Assembly (NCBI RefSeq): GCF_040954835.1
Contig: NC_090698.1
Coordinates: 24,301,501 to 24,365,500 of the forward strand
Source of the DNA: Lepisosteus oculatus
Lineage: Eukaryota > Chordata > Actinopteri > Semionotiformes > Lepisosteidae
DNA length: 64,000 nt
Direction: 5' to 3'
Part shown: positions 22,801-33,825 of the stretch, in pieces
Numbering within the stretch: the first letter of the stretch is position 1
How the letters are laid out: each line of letters begins with the position of its first letter
Translations under genes and position numbers: made by a program
Notes under the pieces: generated by a model
Told to the model about the DNA's origin: nothing
The model's database searches: none
The model's input: only the letters and a program-made list of their open reading frames with translations

Positions 22801-25800
22801 CTGGTTCATCATGTCTTGAAAATTTAGTACACTTGTAAGCTAACTGAGCTTATTTTTTCTGTGTTATGGTTTGCTTTTTCTCTTCTAGGTACCATAATGA
22901 GAACAGAAATTTTGCTTTTGGAGAATTCAAGTTTGGACCTGTCTTTGTACGACTGTGCTATGAGTTGGGTTTAGAAGAAACTGCAGCTGAGCTCATAAAA
23001 GATGAGGTGAACCTTTCATTAGAAACCCAGATTACATATTCCTCAGCTCTTCATATGTTTCTTAATCATCACCACCATGTGAATTCATGCTGTTATTATC
23101 CTGATCAATTTCTACATGGTCTCCAAAGTATTTATTTTTTTAAATATATTGCTTGCAGGATTTTTTTACTTCAAACTCGGTGAGTCATTTATAAATGTTC
23201 ACAAGACCATGTTGCTCTGTACTGCACCCTACATTTTGTATGGAACTGGATATTTTCATCCCTTTGCAGTATAGTTTTTAGTATGCTGTAAATCACTAAA
23301 TTGTATTCATTTAAAATGGTCATTAAGCTGTGTACTTCTGTGCTATGTCACTGAATATTAATGGATTTGTTTAGTGAATTTGTAGTGTAAATTTCAGTGT
23401 CTTAATGAATCATTGTCTCAAACTATTTTTTCAAAATCTCTATTATGCGGTTCATTTGTCTTATTATAACACCAGCTTCTCATATTTCTATTTTCTTCTA
23501 GAACATTCTTGCATCATCTATAAACTGCCCCATTTATCATACCTATCCTAGTTTATCAGTACCTTTAATGCCTTTGTAAGTCTTGGCAGTGTAACAAGGA
23601 ACAACTGTATGCATTTCCTGTGGTATCTTTATATTGTTTGTCATTGTAGTTTAGTTCTCGCACATATTGAATGTTATTTACTTGAATATGATCCATTCAG
23701 CTATTTTCTGGTAGCGTCACTCATTTTAAGAATGCCAGTCCATCACAGAGCACACACAGAAACACATACTAAATCCAGGGCCACTTTTCCCAGAAGCCAG
23801 TTAACCTACCAGTATGTCTTTGGGCTGTGTGAGAAAACCCACGTGAATATAGAAAGAACATACAAACTCCATGCAGACATGACCCCAGGTATGGAATTGA
23901 ACCCAGGGCCCCAGGTTTGAGAGGCAGCAATGCTAACCACTGTGCCTCTGTGCCATCCGTTTATTCAATATTCTGGTTTAAAATATTTTAAACTAACTCA
24001 AAATGCAGCTTCCTCAACCAATAGATATAATTTCCATCTCAAGAGAAGTGGAATCTTTTTTGCAAGATGTCTGTTTAAAAGATTATCGCAATTTGTCATC
24101 ATGATAACCAACAGAGGGAGCTGTTGTTTATAAATGGTTACTTCTTGGACAGTTGCTTTCATTCAACAGGAAAAAAAAATTAAAAGATGTACAGTATATA
24201 AAGAGGGTATATATTTTATATAATGTCTTAATGTTCCATTTAAAAAAAAAACACAGCTGTAAATGATTTCTCTCTAGAGAGAGCGATAGGCAAACTAAAA
24301 TAGTAAGTAACACTAACAAGGTCAGTTTAAGAAACTGTTCACTTCCAAACATTTTTCTTCAGACATAAGAACAACATGGTGAGAGATACTTCAGTTTTCA
24401 CCAACCATTTTTTCACTGTAATCCTGAGATTTATTTATCAATTTAGGAATTTATTCTTTACAGTTTTACATTAGGTTTGTTTTTCTGGAATCTGTTCAAC
24501 ACATCTAATGTAATGTGTTTTTTTTTTGCTTTTCTATTTAAGGCTCTCAAAGGATTCTTTTCAGACTCAACTTCCTTCAACATTGTGATGGACATGTTGT
24601 TTATGAAAGGATGCTACAAGAGTAAGAAATCTAAGTTTTAATACCTCTGACTCCACCCCCGCACCAAAAAAACATTTGTTTTGCTTTTCTATCAGGAAAT
24701 AATGGGGGGAGTGCCATAACTTGCCTCCTGTGAAATCAGACAAGGATGTAGCAGCTAACTTTGTATACATTGTGTGATTTACAGTAAATCGGCAACAATT
24801 TCACAAAAGATGAAGTTCATAACCTCTGAAAATGTGATTTAAGTTGCAAGCTTAAAATAATTGGAATCCTGAGAGCTGACTGTACTGTCCCGATGAGTAA
24901 TCCTAATTGTGTAAAATTGCATAAGTCATGATTCTTAATTTCTATAATTTTTTTAAAGTGAAAGATTTATAAGGTTAAGGGTTGCCTGCGTTTTTAGATT
25001 TATGCTCCTTGCCCAACTTTAATTATCAAATAGAAAGTCACCTTGAAAGGGATTAATCCATTAAATTCTGAAACATCCTAAGGGAAGAGGCTGAAATGTT
25101 TGTATTACAGGTTTGGACAGTATGATTATAGTATACATCATACAGGTTTATCTCAGTTGAGACTCCCCAGTTAGAGAAGAACAATTAACTGGTTAAAATA
25201 TGTATATGCATGGATTTCTATCATCGGTACCTTCCTGAAATAGATTTAAAATAAGTAGGATCTGGATATTGCTTTTGATGCACAGTCTGCTACTAAATAT
25301 TTTCAATCAACTCCAGTAATGCAAACATATGTTAGATTTATTTGAAGTTCCATCGTAGTGGAGCTTAGCATCTCCATTTAAATGGGGTGCCAAAGGTTTT
25401 AAAGGAAGATAACAGACTGCTCAGAACTTGAACTTGGGTGGTGTTCCCTGCTGTAACAAAAGCTGGAAGATTCAGCGCGTGAATGAGCACACCTTCGGTT
25501 CTGTTGACTTGGAAAACAGGAAGTTATTTCCTGTTAGGATTCCCTGGAGCTCAGACATTGTGTAAGGGCATGGGCCTTCTCACCAGGACATTTACCTCTG
25601 CTGATGGGCTGATATGAATCCCATATTAATTTCTTCATTAACTTGAAACCTTTTCCCATGTAAGCAATTCCAAACCAGAGGTACATATAATCCACTATTA
25701 GAGTGGGCTTTGCAGATCAATTAGAATTCATATGGTTTCAAGACACAATATAATACGCACTCTTGACAGAGTCCATGTACTGTGTTTATTGTTCTGTACT

Positions 25801-28800
25801 ACTCCAAGAACAAAACAACCCAAACCACAGCAAGGATTTGTTTGGCTTTGTGCATAAAGCAGGGCCTGATACTGACATTCACACAGAAAGCTGATGTTCA
25901 TGTTACAAATGCAGACGTGTTATTGCAAAATAGGCATGCTTCTTTAACTGTTATTGGGAGCTGAACCACTCCAGGTTTTTAATGATATTTCTTTACATTT
26001 CCAGGTGCTTTGGAGGTTTTGATAGAAATGAAGAGGCAGGGGCTGCCTTTCAATAAGGACACATATACACTGGCATTTGCAAGCTGCTATAAATTGGTGA
26101 GTGCCGTGCAGTAGATCACCCAGGGGGCTTATTTTTAATATGTACCAGAATGAATAGTCATAAAACATTGTCTTAACCAAGGGTTTTTATCATTTTCCTT
26201 TGTCACACTGTCCCAATTTATTTTTAAATACCTTCTATTTTGTAAGCATTTTAAGCACTTAAAATAAAACTGGATTCTTTTGGTAAATCAAGAAAAATAA
26301 ATCGTACCAAACAGGAGTATTGTAAGGAGATTTTGATGCAGAATGTTTAGGATCAGAAAGTTTAAATGCAAAGCTGGAAGAATATGTGCTGTTGTGGGTT
26401 GACAGAACACCCCAGAATCCTTCAGAATCTGCACAACTCTCCTGGAAGAATCACGGATGAAGGGAAACGTGGTTCCCAGGCGTGCTTACTGTTTTGCAGT
26501 TGCCCTAGCTCTTAAACAGGTGGGTCACGTGTGCTTCCTAATGTCTGATCTGTATTATCAGTCAGTTCTGCAACCTTATCTAACTAAAGTATTCTAAATG
26601 CGTGTTGCTGTAGTAAAAATGTTCAGTAATTAAAGGATGTATACAGTTAAATGTATGAATATCATAGAGGGTTTATAACATTAACCGTTGTAGTTTGTCA
26701 GCCAACATAAGTTTGTGAGCCGTCTCTGGAGCGCATTTTTCAACTGTTTACAAATGCGCTCCAGATACAGCTCACAAATTTATGTTCAGTTATAAACTGT
26801 AACTGATCGTGTGTTTATAAGGCTCTTCATTTAAGAGAAAATTATTTATTTTGCTGTTAATCATATTGGGTGAAGTGGAGATTTCTCAGCATTGCTGTTG
26901 TGAATTGATTTGGCTGTGCAAATATTGTGAGGCTGTGCTTATCTGAAACCAGAGAACAACTTTATTGAGCATTGAATCATATTTGTCTTTATAATGTTTC
27001 TGTATTACAAATGGACCACATGAATAAATTATTAGTGTAATATAAATATATTTCAGCAAATATATATATAATATATTTTATACTATATAAAAGTAATAAT
27101 AATAATAATTTAATTATAATTATATGTAATAAGTAATAATAATATTGAAAAAAGAGAAATGCTATGCTTTACTATGCAGTGTACTGTAACCATACAGTAG
27201 CTATGTGATAATGACACTTTCATTTTCAGGAGGATGTTGAAAAAGCAAGATCCTTTTACTCGCAGATCATGAATACTGAGAGCAAACTTTGCCTGAATCT
27301 TAAAGTAAGTCTTTTTCATAGAGTCTGCAGTTGTAACAGCAGATGTGGCAATAGTTGAAAACATCAAGAACTAAATCTGTGTGCCGGCATCTGTCCATGG
27401 TTGTGTATAAGCTTGCGATAGTCTAAACTCTTATAGTGAGCAGAGCCAGTTGGCAAGTTTTTCTATCCTTCTTCTTTTATTTCTGTATTTGCAGTCCTTT
27501 CCTAAATAGAATCACATCACTGTGACCTCTTCTGTCATCTCAAAGTTTTTGTCCCATATCTGTTTAGATTTTTCAACAGTAAAGGCATTCCATTACCCAC
27601 CTGAGTGAAATTAATTAGATGTTATGCGCCTGCAGCCCCACCACACAGCAGTTTAGGTGGAGAAGTGAGAAAGTTTAATTAAGGGAGGCCTGATTGTACA
27701 GTTCTAGATTGGAATTTAACCAGCAGCCTTACTCTTTCAATAGATTCATGGGATCTTAAATGACCAAGTGGTCAGGAACTCAGTTAAATGTCTTAGAGAA
27801 TGCACTTCCTATAGAATCCATAAATGGATGAAATTAGTTTACATTTCTCCTTTCAAAACATCTTTCTCTTTAGAAACTAAAGTCGATGATTCTTGACGGC
27901 TTATTGAGAACTGTAAAGAATTTGATATACCTGATATATTTTAGTACATAAATCTGGACTTTGTTGGAGCAGCATATTACTTTGTGTCATCAGTATTAAA
28001 CCACAAGTATTGATCCAATACAGCCTCTTCTGTGCAGGTTTTGGTTATTGTATTTTGTGTTTAAGTTTAATTCTGTTACCATGTTAAAATGTTACAGACT
28101 TTAATGTTAAATAATACCTACATGACAAAAATATGTTTGAAATTATTCATCGTTAGCAGGTGGCATTTATTTCAGAGACTAGCTTTTAAAGTCAGTTGGG
28201 GACAGTAAAAAAACTTGGAATTTTTGGAAGAACATAAGTTCTTACATTACTTTAATTGTACCAGTCAAAAATCATCATTTAATAATTTAATAAGAAATTG
28301 TGTTCCATGCTGCAATTCAATACTTTTGAATGAAATGAAGTATTAGTTATGATTCTGTATTCAATGGTAGGACATGAGAATTTTTAAGAATGTGTAATAT
28401 TCTTTTAGCAATCAATATTAAATCCTTACAGATTTTTTCAAATGCATGGTTCAGTTCTGTAAGGATCTATAAAATGTCATCAATTGTGGTTGATTAATTA
28501 AACTTATGCTTGCCAGGTCCTACTGTTGGCCATGACGGGAGCTGTGAATGATCTCCTCTCTTTCCTGACGTCTGCAGTCCTGACGTCTGATGTTCCGAAA
28601 TTTGTAAGAAGGCCTGAATTCTCTCAGGAAGTGGTAAGTTGCCAATACCAGTCAACTAGCCTGGGGACATCCAAGAGCAAATACATGCATGTTGTATTTA
28701 AAATGTATTTGGAATCAACATCAGTTTGCCCTTGCAATTTCACAAGGGGTCTGAAAAGATCTCCTTCTGCCTTTTGCCTGTGTAATCTCAAAGTTAGCAG

Positions 28801-29371
28801 CCATGGACAGCTGTTTCACCCTTCTTGTGGTTTATCAGCTGGACATAGCTAACACTGATCAGTGAAACAGTGGTATACTGTTTGTGCCTCTACATCTCTT
28901 TAGATAGGTCTGGCCTCATCCCCATTGTGAAAGTACAAGGGCCAATTATTATTCTCATTATTCACAGCAGCTGCATGCTCTGAGACATCTTCCTTGTAGG
29001 CTATATATAACTATATGTGTGCTATTCTTGATCTGAAATGATGATCAGCTTGTCACAAGAACATAGAAAAGCCTACCCTACACTAGTTAGGATGTATCGT
29101 AGCTTAAGAAAAGAGCAGTGAAAATCCCTTTTGTATCTATTTGAAGATTGATGCCATCCAAGACCGGACCAAGAGTATCCCTGTGCTGCACAGCCAAGTG
29201 AAAGGGGCTTTGGCCAAGCTGCAGATGTCAGGTCAGGTTACCGCACTGAACCTGGATGAAATGCTGTGTCATGTTCCCAATGCTAAGAAGAAGCCTTCTG
29301 TCACATTGGATCAGAGACAAAAGAGCCGAAGGACATTCAGACCTCTGCAGTCCGTGCTGTTGTCCGAGTAG
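19786..29371 (+). CDS. PTCD2: PTCD2, complete gene, ten coding exons
   Basis: Pentatricopeptide repeat domain protein 2, a mitochondrial matrix protein. Mouse work links it to processing of cytochrome b-containing transcripts and complex III. Exons: 19786-19897, 20851-20943, 21954-22083, 22889-23006, 24543-24621, 26005-26096, 26406-26519, 27230-27304, 28517-28633, 29147-29371; 1155 bp, 384 residues plus TAG, close to the ~388 aa human protein. Every junction is GT/AG and frame is kept (phases 1,1,2,0,1,0,0,0,0). Landmarks: [78 protein letters not shown]. The start is the first ATG in good context, followed by a basic N-terminus; an upstream in-frame TTG is ignored. It is divergent to MRPS27 and convergent to ZNF366. 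Confidence 0.95.
19898..20850. other. PTCD2 intron 1
   Basis: AT-rich, with a strong gtacgt donor. No repeat or exon recognised. Confidence 0.55.
20851..20943 (+). CDS. PTCD2: PTCD2 exon 2
   Basis: Acceptor tatctgcag|CA, donor AAAG|gtaact. Encodes (A)[19 protein letters not shown] then [11 protein letters not shown]. Phase 1 in, phase 1 out. The (A)KRYLLS start mirrors the (A)RRYLLS start of MRPS27 exon 2. Confidence 0.92.
20944..22888. other. PTCD2 introns 2 and 3 (flanking exon 3)
   Basis: Introns 20944-21953 and 22084-22888. A short (TA)n lies near 21391-21403. No mobile element recognised. Confidence 0.5.
21954..22083 (+). CDS. PTCD2: PTCD2 exon 3
   Basis: Acceptor atttttcag|AA, donor TACAA|gtaagt. 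Encodes (E)[19 protein letters not shown], then [20 protein letters not shown] and VIY, with the following Lys split AA|G. 130 bp, phase 1 in, phase 2 out. Confidence 0.93.
22889..23006 (+). CDS. PTCD2: PTCD2 exon 4
   Basis: Acceptor ctcttctag|GTAC, donor GATGAG|gtgaac. Encodes (K)[17 protein letters not shown], then [20 protein letters not shown] and DE. 118 bp, leaving in phase 0. The open frame reads on into the intron for about 170 bp, but the next exon restores the family match. Confidence 0.92.
23007..24542. other. PTCD2 intron 4
   Basis: Contains a minus-strand SINE (23728-23962), which produces the 103-codon frame at 23609-23920. The rest is AT-rich with homopolymer runs. Confidence 0.6.
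23728..23962 (-). mobile_element. tRNA-derived SINE, family B
   Basis: The minus strand shows a tRNA-like head (GGTTCAATTCC B box near 23893-23903), then the body common to family B (GCATGGAGTTTGTATGTTC, and a stretch corresponding to TCCTCCCACAGTCCAAAG). The tail is truncated. Several copies occur in this window. Confidence 0.8.
24543..24621 (+). CDS. PTCD2: PTCD2 exon 5
   Basis: Acceptor tctatttaag|GCTC, donor AAGA|gtaaga. Encodes [20 protein letters not shown] then MKGCYK and one base. This is a PPR-type helix pair with the F.SDS.SFN.(V/L)MD pattern. Phase 0 in, phase 1 out. Confidence 0.92.
24622..26004. other. PTCD2 intron 5
   Basis: No repeat recognised. The stretch about 25430-25620 is more GC-rich and less simple than the surroundings, but shows no coding landmarks. 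Confidence 0.45.
26005..26096 (+). CDS. PTCD2: PTCD2 exon 6
   Basis: Acceptor catttccag|GTGC, donor AAATTG|gtgagt. Encodes (S)[18 protein letters not shown] then [12 protein letters not shown], which completes the PPR helix pair begun in exon 5. Phase 1 in, phase 0 out. Confidence 0.93.
26406..26519 (+). CDS. PTCD2: PTCD2 exon 7
   Basis: Acceptor gggttgacag|AACA, donor AAACAG|gtgggt. Encodes [20 protein letters not shown], then [18 protein letters not shown]. Phase 0 at both ends. Confidence 0.92.
26704..26786. repeat. 83-nt foldback hairpin in PTCD2 intron 7
   Basis: Arms 26704-26738 and 26752-26786 (35 nt each) are reverse complements at 32 of 35 positions, with a 13-nt loop. One mismatch is a G-U wobble in plus-strand RNA. 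The size and pairing suit either a small foldback/MITE transposon or a microRNA-like precursor; nothing in the sequence decides between them. Confidence 0.8.
27057..27135. repeat. AT-rich simple repeat
   Basis: (TA)n and (TAA)n tracts in PTCD2 intron 7, with no other content. Confidence 0.75.
27230..27304 (+). CDS. PTCD2: PTCD2 exon 8
   Basis: Acceptor cattttcag|GAGG, donor CTTAAA|gtaagt. Encodes [20 protein letters not shown] then CLNLK. Phase 0 at both ends. Confidence 0.92.
28517..28633 (+). CDS. PTCD2: PTCD2 exon 9
   Basis: Acceptor gcttgccag|GTCC, donor GAAGTG|gtaagt. Encodes [20 protein letters not shown], then [27 protein letters not shown] is a PTCD2 landmark. Phase 0 at both ends. 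Confidence 0.92.
28634..29146. other. PTCD2 intron 9
   Basis: About 0.5 kb. The exon 9 frame stays open into it for about 220 bp, which inflates the apparent frame at 28526-28852. No repeat recognised. Confidence 0.55.
29147..29371 (+). CDS. PTCD2: PTCD2 exon 10 (C-terminus, stop)
   Basis: Acceptor ctatttgaag|ATTG (an AAG acceptor after a modest pyrimidine tract). Encodes [20 protein letters not shown], then a stretch with [14 protein letters not shown], ending [14 protein letters not shown] and TAG at 29369-29371. The C-terminal RRTF.PL...LL.E is shared with mammalian PTCD2. Confidence 0.93.
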   Translation: MDAIQDRTKSIPVLHSQVKGALAKLQMSGQVTALNLDEMLCHVPNAKKKPSVTLDQRQKSRRTFRPLQSVLLSE

Positions 29372-29830
29372 CATCTAACTGCGAACAAGACCCACTTCTG
29401 TGGACATTTCAGTGGCAGCGTAGTGTTGAAAGTACTAAAATCAGATGAAATGTGCAGGTTTGTGGTTGCTGTTTTGGGGAACTTGGTTTTTCATTTTATT
29501 TTCCTCTCACAGGAGGTTTCTGCAATCTTACAGAAAAGGTAGTAACAAAAAGTTATTTTTCTGTAACAGCTGGGGTTTAACACCTTATAATGGTGTTATA
29601 TAGCTAACAGTTTCTTAAACTGTTAGTGTTTCCTGCTCCCTTTGTTCAAAAAACATTCATTGATATGCTATGGGAGATAGTTGTTAAGCAAACCGCACAA
29701 AAATGCTTATTATGCTTGTACAAAATTGCTGCAACTTTGTCAAGTTAATGCTGGTAATTTAGAAACTTATTTAGAAGCTGGTAATTTAAAACTAATTATT
29801 TTGTAATAAATAAAATGTGTAATTTATTAA
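29372..29830 (+). other. PTCD2: PTCD2 3'UTR and poly(A) signal
   Basis: The 3'UTR runs from the stop to overlapping AATAAA signals at 29805-29810 and 29809-29814, with GT-rich sequence just after. It contains two adjacent hairpins (29578-29598 and 29604-29626). The cleavage site is inferred to lie about 15-25 bases past the signal. Confidence 0.65.
29578..29626 (+). repeat. Two adjacent hairpins in PTCD2 3'UTR
   Basis: Hairpin 1 pairs TAACACC (29578-29584) with GGTGTTA (29592-29598). Hairpin 2 pairs CTAACAGTTT (29604-29613) perfectly with AAACTGTTAG (29617-29626) across a 3-nt loop. They would form in the mRNA; function unknown. Confidence 0.65.
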
Positions 29831-30582
29831 CTTTGTCAGTAATTAATCAGCATCAGTATGGTTGAACATTAACCTGTTTGGTTCGAAAAGAAGACAAATG
29901 TTAAAGGACAAGAGAATGCACTTAAAATCGACTGTGATGTTAGAGCAGGTCATATTTTTGCATCTGTATATGCAGATCTTAAATTCTGTGACTCTACCAA
30001 ATGAGAGAATGATGCTCTGTATTCACATCATTGCATGATTGTGAATTCCTTGTTTTCAAACCAAGAAGTATTACAATTTACATTTGCAAATAGCGGAATC
30101 TCCATAAGAACTGCGGCACTGATACTGCAATAGAGCAGGTCAGAATGACTGCAAGTGACCAAGGAAGAGGAATATACAGTATAGTGCTACATCTAAAAAT
30201 TCTTTTAAATGTAAATTGCTTGGCACCTTTTAAACGCACACAGTATCTACCCTGTCCCCTCAGCAAAAGGGGTTTTAAAATAAATTTTTGCTGGGTTCAT
30301 GATGATAATTTTTTGTTTTCAAGACTTCATTAAATCATTTTAATACAATCATTAAAGTATTAGATTATTCATTTACAATGGCCCTGCCAACTTCTTTTTG
30401 AGCTTATGAAACAGTTTCAGGACCCTAAAAAAACTTCCTAATGTTTTTTTTTTTAAGTTTTCCCTTCCCAGTGAAAGTTGGGACCTCACAAACTTACCAC
30501 AAACATCCACTTCAAATTGGCCAATATAAAGCAAGTTCCATCCACAAAACCCACACACACGTACAGTACATACACTATAACG

Positions 30583-30705
30583 TTTTGGCCGTGGAGCCTT
30601 CTTCAGGTGACACCTGTTCTCTTTCTTCTTTTTTTCAGCATGGAATAAACCTATTACTTGTTCCTTTGCAGCCTACACATGCTGACGCAGGTACCCACCT
30701 GAACT
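30583..30705 (+). mobile_element. Penelope-like tail with inverted ribozyme core (copy 4)
   Basis: The plus strand has TTTTTTTCAGCATGGAATAA, ACCTATTACTTGTTCC and GCCTACACATGCTGACGCAG, as in copy 1. Upstream, however, the CTGAAGAAGGCTCC...GGC segment lies in the opposite orientation (30583-30610), meeting the tail at the palindrome CAGGTGACACCTG (30604-30616). Confidence 0.7.
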
Positions 30706-33700
30706 ACATATACTATATGTACACTATATATTAACATACTGTATATATAATACAATAAGCTTGCAGGACTCTTTCCTAATGTATAACAGTAGTAAAATTT
30801 GACAATGACTTGAAAATAATTCAAAGTATTGTCCAGTGCTTGAAGGTCCATAATTACTGATGCTGACAATTTTACTCTTGATTTAAAGATGGTTCGTGCC
30901 TATATTTTCTTATTTCATGTACACTTCTCTTTTAAAGGAACCATTGTTGAAAACTGCTTTGGACTCGGGTCTCAAAATGATTCATTTTTTTAAAATTAGA
31001 TCATGTTCCATTATCCCTAGGGTTTGGCTGAAGTGGGTCTATTGTGGTTTGGCTTAGAATTAGAATGGACTAAAAGTCTAGCGACATGTTCACTGTAACA
31101 GGTGATTCAAGAGGTCTGTGACCTTTCTGGGGGCCCTGTATTCTTAGCTAAACAATTGTACACTAATGTAGACTCTATTGTTGTAGAATAATTTTCTGAG
31201 CTGAAAAAGTCTTAAAGAGCATCAAACTTTAAAATCTCTCAGAATGTTATTGTCACAACAAGCATACCTTTTTTTTCTGCAAATGCTCTTCTACAGTACA
31301 TCGTGAGGATTTGTTTTTCATTCTAACTGAGCTCCTACTTACTGTACCTAAATGAGATCATATCTCAATTGGACCAATTTAACATGAAATTAAATCTTTT
31401 TTTTTTCTTAGAAAACTGGAAAAAGTAATTTAAAGAGGCTAATAGCTAATGACCTCTGGCCCTTGACTGTTTTTTTCCCAAGTGTAAACAACACTCTGAG
31501 TGAAAAGGAGAGCCTGTATAACCAAACTTTAGGCTTTGTTTTAATACAACCCTGGGTCTGGCAGTTCCAGAGTTGGACAAACGTGCACGTATTGCTCTTG
31601 TCCTGGACTGCCTTTTTGGATCACATAAAGAGTAAGAGTACATAGTTAATCAGACAATCCCAAACTCACCAGCTTCCTTAAGACATAAACAATGCTATTC
31701 TTGCACTGGCAAGTTAAGGTGTTCTTTGAGTTGACAAGTTCAACATGCCTGTTTTAGTAATAAGAATAATGAAAAAATATGTAATACTTGTCTTTAGCAA
31801 CAACATTAATTGGTTACCTTTGTAAAGATTTTTAACTTGGCATCTACATTTTGCATAATTTTTTAATGGCGTGACTGTTAGAAATACCTATTGCATGATA
31901 TTTGCAGTACGCTGGGGGTGTACACGGTGGGAGGAAACTGATTGTATTACAGCTAAATAAAAATCTACAGTTCACAGTTACCTTAATGACTAATTGTGCA
32001 TGATTAATTTATTAAATTAATCTAAGTTTAATAGGTAATGCAGCTTTAGAAACCAATATACAGTACATAAATCCCTAGCCCTAGTATGTTGTTAAATGGA
32101 AGACCTAAGTAATGTCATTTGTCTTGCCAAAAGGTGTAAAATGGACTCAAACATTATTTCAAATAATTTCTATATTGGTGTTAAACAAAAATGAACAATT
32201 TACGCTTTCATTCTAACTACCTCCCCAATTTGGGGAAAAAAAAAAACACATTTGCTGGCACTGATTTTAATGGGTTTGTGTACCTTTTAAGTGATACTTG
32301 TCATTATCAAACATTTTAAAGGAGACATTTTGACTAATATTAACAGAAAGGGAAAGTGATAAACCAAAATTAATTTTGTGTTAATCAGCTTTCATTTATA
32401 AATGCTTTAGGCCACCTTAAATCTCAAATTTAATAGCTGACCCTGTGCTGGCCTAAGAAGTGTGAAAGGGGTTTGAAGCACTTTTAGGTCCTCACTTCTC
32501 AATTGAGTTGCAGCCATGACTTTTCTGTGGACACTACATTCACGTCACAATTTCTTTGAAAACAATTTGCTTATTGTGTTCTGATGTGATGTCTGTTCTG
32601 ATGTGCACTGTGAAAAAGTATATCCCAAGCACAACAATAGGTGCAGTGAATATTCACTAACCATGATTTACCATGTATATCAGATTAAGACTGTGACCAG
32701 TTTTTGGCACAAGTCCAGAAGTATGTCATACAGTAGGTTTATGAGAAAGAAAAGAAGTGTATCCTATTGAGTTTAGGTTTACTTTATTCTTTCTGTAGTC
32801 CTGTCTGCTCCAGGGGAAACTTCATAACCTCACAATAACAATACTGGTAACTAGCCATGTGTCCAGAAAGATGACTACTACAGTATATTTGCTGTTGCAT
32901 TCTTGGGTGCTAAGCTGTTTAAGCTGCTGTTGGAAGGAAATTACTGAGGGGTGCGACCCTGATCCATGTGTCTTATGCAGGTATTACATTACAATTAGGT
33001 TTGTGGATGTCCTAAATGTGCCCTGTCTTTGATGATGATTGTAACCTCTCACAAGTGTTTCCTTAATATCTGAACACCTTATTTGTCCATTCCAGCTTGA
33101 AGGTTACCCAGTGCTTGATGGCACTATTTGTTGACAATCATGACATAATGACATGAAGTGGACCTACAGTATGCATGTGTAATTAAAGATATTTATGAAG
33201 AGCTATGCCGAAATGTACTCCATTGCCAGCAGTTTTCATGTGAAATATTTGGTTTGGCTACCGTACAATTTATGAATAACAAAAAAGAGAACATTTATTG
33301 GTTTGCCTTATTTGTCATGCACAATCTCTTTTTGGGGGGTTCTATATATATAGTTTACAGTATATATGTCCTGGTAGATATGAGAAAGTAGATTTGAAAA
33401 TAGAGGTTCAGATGTTTTTTAATAAGATAATCGCTTTTTATGTAGTTAGTTCCTTTATTTTGCACCACCCTGTAGCTTTAGCTACTTACATTTTCAAAGA
33501 ACTTCCTCCACCAATACTCTCTCATAACTAGAGACATTATCTATCATATGTACTATTTCCATGATAGCCATCTCATTCTCCAAACACAGTGATTTAATCA
33601 AGTCAGTTAAATAAGCCACTAACTCACTTATTGCACAGAATGGAGAATGATTTAAAGGGAACAGAACAATGCAGTACAAAACATCAGCTATGTCAAAAAT

Positions 33701-33706
33701 GTACTC

Positions 33707-33825
33707 CATCCATCCATTTTCTAACTGCTTTATCCAGTATAGGGTCGTGGGTGACTCAGAGCCTAACCCACCAAGCAACAAACACAAGGCAGGATAGACC
33801 GTGTATGCAATATCAGTCCATTCAA
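33707..33825 (-). mobile_element. tRNA-derived SINE, family B, 3' tail
   Basis: CCATCCATCCATTTTCTAAC on the plus strand is the family's 3' end (GTTAGAAAATGGATGGATGG on the element strand), followed by the degenerate GACCCTATACTGGATAAAGC body. Only the tail half is present. Confidence 0.75.

Larger units (their letters stand above)
26520..28516. other. PTCD2 introns 7 and 8 (flanking exon 8)
   Basis: Intron 7 (26520-27229) holds a striking 83-nt foldback (26704-26786) and an AT-rich simple block (27057-27135). Intron 8 (27305-28516) shows nothing recognisable. Confidence 0.55.

Noticed and set aside
23609..23920. 103-codon plus frame in PTCD2 intron 4
   Set aside because: The second half is the reverse of a family B SINE.
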